This document shows, piece after piece, positions 16,262-22,691 of a DNA stretch of 32,048 nucleotides. The number at the start of each line of letters is the position of its first letter. The first letter of the stretch is position 1. The stretch is taken from contig JBFLWB010000149.1 in assembly GCA_040758155.1 (NCBI GenBank), positions 1 through 32,048 of the forward strand, written 5' to 3'. Under the pieces are notes generated by a model. The model worked only from the letters and a program-made list of their open reading frames with translations, was not told the origin of the DNA and did not search any database. The DNA is from Thermodesulfobacteriota bacterium (GTDB lineage Bacteria > Desulfobacterota > Deferrimicrobia > Deferrimicrobiales > Deferrimicrobiaceae). The position numbers and the translations under genes were made by a program.

Positions 16262-16349
16262 TCCCCACAGCCGCGACGCCCCGTCCGGTTGACCGGCTTT
16301 TTCCCGCCGAAATGCCCTAAAATGGATAGGGACAAGAGAGGACTCCCGG

Positions 16350-17117
16350 ATGAAGATCAAGGTTCTGGGCGCTTCGGGCTCCGAGGTTCCCGGTCACAAC
16401 TGCCCCGCGTTCCTCGTGGACGGGAAATTCCTGCTGGACGCGGGAACGGTCGCCCTGGCCCTGAACATCAAGGAAGAGAGAAACCTGCGGTACATCCTCC
16501 TCACCCACGCCCACCTCGACCACCTCAAGGGGATCCCCTTCCTGCTCGACAATCTCGTGAGCCGCGGCTCGGGGAACACCATCACCGTCCTCGGAGGGAG
16601 TCAGGTCCTCGGGGACCTGAAGAAGAACATCTTCAACGGAAGGATCTGGCCCGATTTCACGAAGATCCCGTCGTCCTCCCGGCCGTCGCTCCGGTACAGG
16701 ACGCTGGCCAGGGCCCGGCCGCTCCGGTTGGACGGCTACAGGATCACCATGGAGAAGGTCGACCACGCCGTCCCGGCGAACGGGTACATCGTCGAGGACC
16801 CGGAAGGGACGGCGATCGCCTACACGGGCGACACCGGCCCGACGGACCGCTTCTGGAGACGGATGGCCGGGCACGACGTGAAGGCGCTGATCACGGAGAC
16901 CTCGTTCCCCAACCGCATGGAGGATCTCGCCCTGGCGAGCGGGCACCTCACGCCCGCCCTTCTCGGGAAGGAGATCGGAAAGATGGCGCGGCGTCCGGAG
17001 CGGATCTACATCATGCATCTCAAGCCGCAGTTCCGGCAGGAGATCGAGGACGAGATCGCCGCATTGGGGCGCCGCAACATCGGCTTCCTGCAGGACGGCG
17101 AGGTGATCCGGGTGTGA
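16350..17117 (+). CDS. MBL-fold class II cyclic-nucleotide phosphodiesterase-like protein
   Basis: Metallo-beta-lactamase-fold hydrolase of 255 residues. The first metal motif is THAHLDHLKGIPF (His53, His55, Asp57, His58), very close to the HxHLDH signature of class II cAMP phosphodiesterases (yeast PDE1, Vibrio CpdP). Later ligands are His139, Asp161 (YTGDTGPTD), and His223 (MHLKP). The blocks ITETSFPN (181-188) and SGHLTPALL (198-206) are also features of that family rather than of RNase Z or glyoxalase II. The predicted reaction is hydrolysis of 3',5'-cAMP to AMP. No signal peptide is seen, so it should act in the cytosol. ATG at 16350 has AGAGGA about nine bases upstream. It is divergent from the cyclase-containing operon and its stop is two bases from the convergent FtsX-type gene. 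RNase Z-like activity on RNA is the main alternative. Confidence 0.82.
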   Translation: MKIKVLGASGSEVPGHNCPAFLVDGKFLLDAGTVALALNIKEERNLRYILLTHAHLDHLKGIPFLLDNLVSRGSGNTITVLGGSQVLGDLKKNIFNGRIWPDFTKIPSSSRPSLRYRTLARARPLRLDGYRITMEKVDHAVPANGYIVEDPEGTAIAYTGDTGPTDRFWRRMAGHDVKALITETSFPNRMEDLALASGHLTPALLGKEIGKMARRPERIYIMHLKPQFRQEIEDEIAALGRRNIGFLQDGEVIRV

Positions 17118-17119
17118 CT

Positions 17120-18259
17120 TCAGCCCCGGATCGCGGTGTCGGGGTCTCCGGTGACGGCCCGCCGGGCGGAAAGGAGCGCCCCCGCGGCGGGAAGCAGGAC
17201 GACGGCCGCCGCGACGGCCGCCAGGAACGGCACGTCGAAGGCCGGGACCGGGGAGAGATCGGGAGAGATCGCGGCCCATCCCCGGAGGAGGGCGGCGAAA
17301 AGCGCCCCCCGGAACAGGTAGACATGGGCGTAGGCCGCGAGCATCCCGGCGGACAACGCCACGAACGACACCGCCAGCGATTCCCAGACCTTCGCGGCCA
17401 GCACCTCCGACCGGCTCCATCCGATCGCCCGGAGGATCCCCATTTCCCTTCCCTCGTCCCCGCCGGCCGCCGACGGCTTGTCGGCGCACACGATCAGGAG
17501 AGCCAGCGAGGTCGCCAGTACGAGGACCGCCGCCATGCCGTTCCGGACGTCCAGGAACGAGGCGGCCGTTGCGCGGATCTCCTCGCGGGTGACGACGCGG
17601 GCGCCGGGGATCGCCCTGAGGACGCCCTCCCGGACCGCGCGCGGGTCCGCGCCGGGAGAGAGGCGCACGACGATGTCGATCGCCTGGTCCGGCGGCAAGG
17701 AGAAGAGAAGGCGGAAATCCTCATCCGATACGAGCACCGTGTCCGCGGCGACGAAGTCCGCTCCGGCCGGCAGGACGGATTTCACCTCAAGGAAGACGGG
17801 CTCCCCGCCGTAGGACCGCATGTAGAGCAGGTCGCCCGGGAAAAGAGACCGGCTCCGTGAGACGGCGCAGCCGATGGCCGCCTCTTCCTCCGCGAGGGGC
17901 CGGGAGAGGGGAACGGCCACCGTGAAATTCGCCTTCGTCGCCGGGTCGTAATAATAGCCCCACCGGCGCGCCCGCGCATCGGCCACGCCCGGAAGCGCGC
18001 GGACGGTGTCCGCCGCGGTGGAGGGAACCGGATCGAGCCGTCCGGCCGCCATCCGCTGGATCACCATGTCCGGCGATTCCCGGAGCATCTCCGAGGCCTC
18101 GAGACGGAACGACGCCCGGAAGAAGGCGAGCGACCCGAGCAGGAAGACGGCCAGCGTCAGCACGACGAGAAGCACGGCCGTTTTCCCCGCCCTCTTTCCG
18201 AGGGAGGCCAGCGTCCATTCGAGCAGGGCCGCCTGCCGGCGGAGGAACCGGGTCCCCAT
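17120..18259 (-). CDS. FtsX/MacB-type ABC permease (second permease of the NosL operon)
   Basis: Integral membrane protein of 379 residues with the FtsX-like layout: one N-terminal helix (about 27-48), a periplasmic domain of roughly 180 residues, then three helices near 240-260, 295-318 and 343-368. The cytoplasmic loop EMGILRAIGWSRSEVLAAKV is the coupling-helix signature of MacB/LolC-type permeases. It lacks the long MacB periplasmic hairpin. The start is ATG at 18259, separated from the upstream stop by a single base (TGA-C-ATG), so it is coupled to the polytopic Cys-rich protein gene. Together with the similar permease at 19948-21084 it would form a heterodimer served by the ATPase between them. 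Transported substrate unknown. Confidence 0.85.
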   Translation of the reverse strand: MGTRFLRRQAALLEWTLASLGKRAGKTAVLLVVLTLAVFLLGSLAFFRASFRLEASEMLRESPDMVIQRMAAGRLDPVPSTAADTVRALPGVADARARRWGYYYDPATKANFTVAVPLSRPLAEEEAAIGCAVSRSRSLFPGDLLYMRSYGGEPVFLEVKSVLPAGADFVAADTVLVSDEDFRLLFSLPPDQAIDIVVRLSPGADPRAVREGVLRAIPGARVVTREEIRATAASFLDVRNGMAAVLVLATSLALLIVCADKPSAAGGDEGREMGILRAIGWSRSEVLAAKVWESLAVSFVALSAGMLAAYAHVYLFRGALFAALLRGWAAISPDLSPVPAFDVPFLAAVAAAVVLLPAAGALLSARRAVTGDPDTAIRG

Positions 18260-18260
18260 G

Positions 18261-19259
18261 TCAATATCCCTCGAGCCGGAAGGAGGTGGAAAGCATCGCC
18301 CAGGTTACGAGAGCCGCGAACGCGCCGAAGCAGACCATCGCCGTGACGGCCAGCCGGCGGGTGAGCGGGGGGAGGACGGAAGCGAGGCTCGGGATCCGCC
18401 GCCCGCCCAGCCAGCCGAGGCCTGCCGACGAGACGGCGCCGGCGAAAAGCAGGCCGTACATGGGATATCCGATGTAATGGTACTCCCGCTGCAGGATGCA
18501 GAACGGGCAGCGGTGCGTCGGCAGCTCGTAGACGAACGGCGAGATGAAGGAGACGATGGACGCCAGGGAGACGGCGAAGGCCGTCATGCCGGCCGCCGCG
18601 GCGAAGCGCCCTCCCGCGCCCCGGCGCAGGTAGACGGCGCCTGCCGCCAGCAGGGCCGCGACCGACGCGTAGAATGCGGCCTGCATCGGAAAAACGGGGA
18701 GCGAAGCCAGCTCCGACCCGACCCCGGTGGAGCTCCCTCCGAAAAGGCTTCCGCAGCACGAGGTGATCACCTCGGCCTTCAGCCCGCCGAAATATGCCGC
18801 CATGGCCGCCGTCTCGGCCAGGAACAGGGGGACGAGCGCCAGCAGGAACACGTATTTCTCCCGGATGAGGGGGTAGTCCCTGCCGCGGTTGTCGGCGTGG
18901 TTCACGACCAGCCAGACGCCCGAAAGCACGGCGCCGGCGGCTTTCAGCCCCAGCGCCGGGTAGCCGTAGGGATTCGCGTGAAGCGTCCCGGCGGCGCACA
19001 TCGCCCCGACGAAGAGCGCGGCGAGGTCGTCCGCGGTGTAGACGAACAGGAACAGCGAAGCCGCCTGGAAGGCGCATGCGTACGCCACGACGGTCGACAC
19101 GAGGCAGGTCCTGCGCTCCAGCTCGAGCTGCAGCTCGCTGCCGCTGTCGAGGTCCCAGCGGCGCAGGATCCGGATCGCGTGCCGGGAGGCGAAGAGCAGG
19201 AGGAAACCGCCGAGCAGGGCGCCCGCCAGGAGGGCCAGGATCGGCGGGTGGAGGATCAC
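18261..19259 (-). CDS. polytopic membrane protein with CPFC and SCC motifs, unknown function
   Basis: A 332-residue membrane protein with about eight hydrophobic helices; I do not recognise a named family. Its cysteines are notable: Cys168-Cys169 in ITSCCGSLF and Cys251/Cys254 in THRCPFCILQREYHYIGYP, both near predicted membrane-periplasm borders, plus Cys88 in MCAAGTLHANPYG and single Cys52, 62, 310. The CPFC-x-x-Q-R pattern recalls the redox helix of DsbB/VKOR-like oxidoreductases, though the rest does not look like DsbB. Metal (copper) or thiol handling is a reasonable guess given the NosL proteins in the operon. The start is GTG at 19259, where GTGA overlaps the ATPase stop; a longer frame upstream is only the shadow of the ATPase gene. 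Confidence 0.75.
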   Translation of the reverse strand: MILHPPILALLAGALLGGFLLLFASRHAIRILRRWDLDSGSELQLELERRTCLVSTVVAYACAFQAASLFLFVYTADDLAALFVGAMCAAGTLHANPYGYPALGLKAAGAVLSGVWLVVNHADNRGRDYPLIREKYVFLLALVPLFLAETAAMAAYFGGLKAEVITSCCGSLFGGSSTGVGSELASLPVFPMQAAFYASVAALLAAGAVYLRRGAGGRFAAAAGMTAFAVSLASIVSFISPFVYELPTHRCPFCILQREYHYIGYPMYGLLFAGAVSSAGLGWLGGRRIPSLASVLPPLTRRLAVTAMVCFGAFAALVTWAMLSTSFRLEGY

Positions 19260-19942
19260 GGCCGGTCCGGCGCTTCCGCCACGCGGCCGTCCCGCACGCG
19301 GACGACGCGGTCGATCAGGTCCGATTCGTACACGAGGGGGTCGTGGCTCGCGACGATGAGCGTGCGCCCTTCCTCCCGGATGCCGCGCATGACCTCGATG
19401 AATTCCAGCGACAGCGCGGTGTCCAGGTGGGCGGTCGGCTCGTCGGCGATGATCACCGGGGGATTGTTGATGAGCGCGCGGGCGATCGCCACGCGCTGCG
19501 CCTCCCCCCCGGACAGCCATTCCACCCCCGCGTCCGCCTTCGCCCCGATCCCCAGCCGCTCGAGCAGCCGGTCGGCCTCCGCCCGGACCTTTCGCAGCGG
19601 CTCCCCGAGCGGGTATGCGGGCAGCATCACGTTCTCGCGCGCGGAGAGCCCGCGGATCAGGTGGAACTGCTGGAAAACGAATCCGAACGTGCGGCGGCGA
19701 AACTCCGTGAGGAAACGCTCGGGAAGCCCGGAAACCACCTCTCCCCGGAAGGAGATGCGCCCGGACGTCGGCCGCGCCATGCAGCCGATGAGCCCGAGGA
19801 GCGTCGTCTTCCCCGATCCGCTGGGACCGGTGAGCGCGGTGGCTCCGCGTGCCTCCACCGTGAGGCTGGCGCTCCGCACGGCGGCGAACTCGTTGGGCCT
19901 GCCCGCGTTGAAGATCTTGGTGACGTCCCGCAGCTCGATCAC
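19256..19942 (-). CDS. LolD/MacB-type ABC transporter ATPase
   Basis: Cytosolic ATPase subunit of 228 residues, typical length for LolD-type proteins. All motifs are intact: Walker A GPSGSGKTT, Q-loop FVFQQFHLI, signature LSGGEAQR, Walker B VIIADEPTAHLD and the H-loop ASHD. It would power the two FtsX-type permeases encoded on either side. The start is taken as GTG at 19942 (reading VIELRDVTKIF), nine bases after GAGGGG and five bases past the stop of the upstream permease; the frame continues upstream, overlapping that permease, but without domain content. Its stop overlaps the next gene by GTGA. In contrast to the Mla-like ATPase at 9552-10208 this one is fully catalytic. Confidence 0.93.
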   Translation of the reverse strand: MIELRDVTKIFNAGRPNEFAAVRSASLTVEARGATALTGPSGSGKTTLLGLIGCMARPTSGRISFRGEVVSGLPERFLTEFRRRTFGFVFQQFHLIRGLSARENVMLPAYPLGEPLRKVRAEADRLLERLGIGAKADAGVEWLSGGEAQRVAIARALINNPPVIIADEPTAHLDTALSLEFIEVMRGIREEGRTLIVASHDPLVYESDLIDRVVRVRDGRVAEAPDRP

Positions 19943-19947
19943 GATTT

Positions 19948-21084
19948 TCAGCCCCTCATGACAAGGTCGGGATCCGTCGTCGCCGCCCTCCATGCCGGGA
20001 TCACCGTCACGACGAGGTACGGGAACACCGACAGGAAGAAGAGGGTGGCGACCTGGTACGCGTCCGGGACGGCCGGTCCGCGGAACGGCGGGTACAGCGT
20101 GGACCAGCCGAGCAGCGCCTGGAGCACGGCCGGCGGGTGGGGCAGAGACGCGGCGACGGCGGCCAGCCCGGTCCCCGCGGCGAACGAGGCGATCGAGACC
20201 GCGATCGCTTCGTAGGACTTGAGCAGGAGGATGTCCGAGGTTTCCCACCCGACCGCCTTCATGATCCCGATTTCCCGCCGCTCCGATGGGTCGAGGCCCG
20301 AAGCCTTGTCCCAGGCGAACAGCACGAAGGCGAGGAGGGGGAGCAGGAGGACGGCGACGATCACGCCCGAGCGCCGGTTGAACACGTAGCCGTACGTCCG
20401 GACCAGCTCGTCCCGCAGGACGGGGCGCGCGGCCGGGTGGCGAAGGCCGATCTTGGCCGCGACGGTGGGCACCTCCTTCCGGTTGCGGACGCGCAGCGCC
20501 AGGTCCGTGGCCGTCCCTTCGGGCATCCCCGTGATTTCGCGGAAAGCGGTTTCGGAAACCTCGACCAGCGCGGCGGATCCCAGCGGCGATCCCGTCACCG
20601 CCGTTTCCGCGACGCGGAGGGCGACCGGTTCTCCCGAGGGGGCGCGGAGAACTATCGTTCCGCCGGCCGGGATCCCGAGGCGCCGGGTCAGGTCCGCGCC
20701 GGCGGCCGCATCGTGCCCCCGGAGTCGGCCGTCCTCCGGGACCCGCAAAAGCAGCAGCCCGCCCGCGGCCGGATCGTCATGGTATGCCCACAGGCGAGGC
20801 CGCGCCTCCCGGACGCCGACGATCCCCGAGAGGGCCGCCGCGGAGTCCGCGGAGACCGGGGCGTTCCTGCCTGCGATCAGCCGCTGCACCGTGATCTCGG
20901 GTGCGTCCCGCAGGGCCTCCTTCGCCGCCCGCTCCAGCGCCTGCGACAGGAAGACGACCGTGGCCGTGAAGAAGATCATCGCCGCATACACCACGGCGAG
21001 GACGAGATTCCTCCGCCATCGGCGGCGGAGCGCGCCGGCCGTGAATGCGAAGATGCGGAGATGCCTGCGCGGCCCGGAAGTCAT
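19948..21084 (-). CDS. FtsX/MacB-type ABC permease (first permease of the NosL operon)
   Basis: Integral membrane protein of 378 residues, parallel in layout to the permease at 17120-18259: an N-terminal helix (about 25-48), a periplasmic domain (about 50-235), then three helices (about 239-262, 290-315, 347-367). The coupling-loop motif ERREIGIMKAVGWETSDILL is characteristic of the FtsX/LolC family. Both permeases end in a similar DPD-x-x-RG tail (DPDLVMRG here, DPDTAIRG there), which points to an old duplication. ATG at 21084 overlaps the stop of the small upstream gene (ATGA). Partner ATPase follows five bases downstream. The substrate is unknown; export or membrane extraction in copper-protein assembly is a guess from the operon. 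Confidence 0.87.
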   Translation of the reverse strand: MTSGPRRHLRIFAFTAGALRRRWRRNLVLAVVYAAMIFFTATVVFLSQALERAAKEALRDAPEITVQRLIAGRNAPVSADSAAALSGIVGVREARPRLWAYHDDPAAGGLLLLRVPEDGRLRGHDAAAGADLTRRLGIPAGGTIVLRAPSGEPVALRVAETAVTGSPLGSAALVEVSETAFREITGMPEGTATDLALRVRNRKEVPTVAAKIGLRHPAARPVLRDELVRTYGYVFNRRSGVIVAVLLLPLLAFVLFAWDKASGLDPSERREIGIMKAVGWETSDILLLKSYEAIAVSIASFAAGTGLAAVAASLPHPPAVLQALLGWSTLYPPFRGPAVPDAYQVATLFFLSVFPYLVVTVIPAWRAATTDPDLVMRG

Positions 21085-21386
21085 CGCGCCATCCCCAGGT
21101 GCGCCGGCGGGAGCACCAGCGATCCCGAAGGATAATGCTCCAGGGCGAGGGGGGATTCCTGGAACGGGCTGTGGAGGTCCGCGAGCGACGGATGCCGGGT
21201 GTAGCGGGCGTCCGTGGAGAGGCAGGGATCGGTGAACCCGATCCGGCCCGCCAGCGCGCGGTTCGCGGCGAAGCGCTCATCGGCTTCGGCCCGCCGCCGG
21301 GCGGCGTCGATCCCCGCCAGCAGGCAAAGCGCCGCGAGGAGCGCGGCCAGCGCCAGGAACCGCCCGACCCGGCCGCGGCCTTTCAA
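21081..21386 (-). CDS. small anchored periplasmic protein of unknown function
   Basis: A 101-residue protein with one hydrophobic segment (about 7-24; FLALAALLAALCLLAGI) acting as signal anchor, a short helical linker rich in Ala, Arg and Glu, and a C-terminal segment with a distinctive pattern: FTDPCLSTDARYTRHPSLAD, then LHSPFQ and YPSGSLVLPP. I know no named domain for it. The single Cys in the mature part and the several Tyr/His residues could bind metal. The start is TTG at 21386 in a TTGA overlap with the NosL-like gene stop, preceded by AAGGGG at six bases. The tight overlaps on both sides, and its place between NosL and permease genes, argue that it is a real component of the operon. 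Confidence 0.72.
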   Translation of the reverse strand: MKGRGRVGRFLALAALLAALCLLAGIDAARRRAEADERFAANRALAGRIGFTDPCLSTDARYTRHPSLADLHSPFQESPLALEHYPSGSLVLPPAHLGMAR

Positions 21387-21856
21387 TCCAGCCCCTTCAG
21401 GACATCCGCGGTGACTTCCTCGAACCGCAGGATGCGCTTCCCCTTGTGGTCGGCCAGGAACTCCCTCGCCTCCTTCTCGGCGGCGAAGGGGATCGGTTCC
21501 CTGCCCATGGGGCCGTAGACGTCGCTGCCGACGACGTAGAGGGCGCGCTTCCCGTCGATCAGCGCCAGCGAATAGTAGTCGGTGACGTAGATCGCGACGA
21601 TGTCCGAAGGACGGCGGCCCGGCGCGAACGTCCCCGGATTCCGGAGATACTTGAACAGGTCCTTCGCCCCGTCGAATACGGCGTAGCTTCCGTCCCGATG
21701 GATCGATTCGGCGAGGAAATCGGGGTATTTCGACACGAACATTCCGCAGACGGGGCACTTGTCCCCGGCCTTCGGCTTCACCGGCTTCCCGTCGGATGCC
21801 CAGGCCGCCGCGGACAGGAGCGCCGCGACGGCCAGTCCCGCCGCGAGCCGCCTCAC
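21383..21856 (-). CDS. NosL-family copper-binding-type protein (second copy)
   Basis: Exported protein of 157 residues. A Sec-type signal peptide (about 1-21, ending AWA) is followed by a NosL domain beginning with GDKCPVCGMFVSKYPDFLAE; Cys34, Cys37 and Met39 are the presumed Cu(I) ligands. NosL proteins are copper chaperones for nitrous oxide reductase, but the family also occurs apart from nosZ. Unlike classical NosL it has no lipobox cysteine at the cleavage site. The start is GTG at 21856 in a GTGA overlap with the upstream NosL-like gene. No nosZ is present in the window, so its client is unknown. Confidence 0.85.
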   Translation of the reverse strand: MRRLAAGLAVAALLSAAAWASDGKPVKPKAGDKCPVCGMFVSKYPDFLAESIHRDGSYAVFDGAKDLFKYLRNPGTFAPGRRPSDIVAIYVTDYYSLALIDGKRALYVVGSDVYGPMGREPIPFAAEKEAREFLADHKGKRILRFEEVTADVLKGLD

Positions 21857-22482
21857 TTGTGATCGTGCTCCCGGTGTTGGTGCTGCATCTTCATCCGTTC
21901 CGCGCGCCGCTTCCGGATCATGGCGACGTCCTGCGCCATGTCGGCATACGCCGCGAGCAGCACCTTGTCGAACTCCGCCAGCTCGCCGCCGTTGGCCGCC
22001 TGCGACGCCTTCGCCGCCGCTTCGGTGCCGTACGCCACCTTGCTGCGCGCCGTCATCACGCCCTTCAGGGAGCTGCCGACGAGGAAGACCGCGTTTCCCG
22101 CCTCGATCAGCGGCTTGGGATCGGCGGCGGATCCGTTGTCGGCGACGTAGATCGCCTTCGGACCCCGGTCGACGTTGATCGACAGGCTGATCGCCGCGCA
22201 ATGGAGGGAGCACGTGCCGTCCGCCAGGTCGTCCGAGTAGTGCACCAGCATACGGGAATGGTGGTACTGCCTCCGGTCCATCCCGCAATAGGGGCATTTG
22301 GGATACTTCGCGATGTCGTTTTCCGCAGCCTGCGGGTCCGCGGCCTTCTTGGGGATGAACTGCATCGGCGTTCCGTCGGTCGGGTTGCCGGCGGACGGGT
22401 CTGCGGCTTTCGCTCCCGGCGTCGCGGCGAGCAGCAGTCCGGCTCCGGCAAAGGCCGATTTCAGGAATTCGCGTCTTCTCAT
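21853..22482 (-). CDS. Tat-exported NosL-like protein with His-rich tail, first gene of the operon
   Basis: A 209-residue protein with a twin-arginine signal (MRRREFLKSAF, then a hydrophobic stretch to about residue 27). The mature part carries KCPYCGMDRRQYHHSRM (Cys63, Cys66, Met68, His74, His75), a second cysteine pair CSLHC (91-95), and ends in a His-rich tail MQHQHREHDHK. The CPYCGM core and the DGTCSLHCAAISL block are typical of NosL-type domains. The extra Cys pair and His tail suggest more than one metal site. Tat export implies that it folds, perhaps with cofactor, before leaving the cytosol. ATG at 22482 follows GGAAGGACC. It heads a seven-gene overlapping operon; the control region upstream holds three 26-bp repeats. 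Confidence 0.86.
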   Translation of the reverse strand: MRRREFLKSAFAGAGLLLAATPGAKAADPSAGNPTDGTPMQFIPKKAADPQAAENDIAKYPKCPYCGMDRRQYHHSRMLVHYSDDLADGTCSLHCAAISLSINVDRGPKAIYVADNGSAADPKPLIEAGNAVFLVGSSLKGVMTARSKVAYGTEAAAKASQAANGGELAEFDKVLLAAYADMAQDVAMIRKRRAERMKMQHQHREHDHK

Positions 22483-22514
22483 GGTCCTTCCCCCCTCTCG
22501 GAGATTTGAGAATG

Positions 22515-22592
22515 GATGCCGATAAACCTGTCGGAGAATTGATGCAAATAAACCTGTACGAATTTCGATGCGGGTAAACCGGATGGCGATTC
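22515..22592. repeat. three tandem 26-bp direct repeats upstream of the NosL operon
   Basis: Copies start at 22515, 22541 and 22567, each with the core GATGC-N3-TAAACC; the first two also share TG after the core and a GAATT near the end. The exact 26-bp period (about 2.5 helical turns) puts successive copies on alternate faces. They lie 33-110 bases upstream of the first NosL-like gene and downstream of the terminator of the neighbouring gene. Regulator-binding sites are the likeliest explanation. Confidence 0.65.
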
Positions 22593-22617
22593 GGTGGTAT
22601 TTCGGCCCCATGCCGTT

Positions 22618-22660
22618 CGAAAAAGGAAAGGGCCGGCCCGCCATCGGCGGACCGGCCCTT
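22618..22660 (-). terminator. intrinsic terminator of the multi-Ig surface protein gene
   Basis: Positions 22628-22636 (AAGGGCCGG) pair with 22652-22660 (CCGGCCCTT); after one mismatch the stem continues with five more pairs (22638-22642 with 22646-22650) around an ATC loop. On the minus strand the stem is followed by TTCCTTTTTC. It lies 32 bases past the stop codon of the gene ending at 22692. Confidence 0.85.
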
Positions 22661-22691
22661 CGTGTCCCGCCCCCTTTTCAGGGGAAGGGGA

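Noticed and set aside
22515-22592. Iterons of a replication origin
   Set aside because: No replication initiator gene, DnaA boxes or AT-rich unwinding element are nearby; the repeats sit in an operon promoter.
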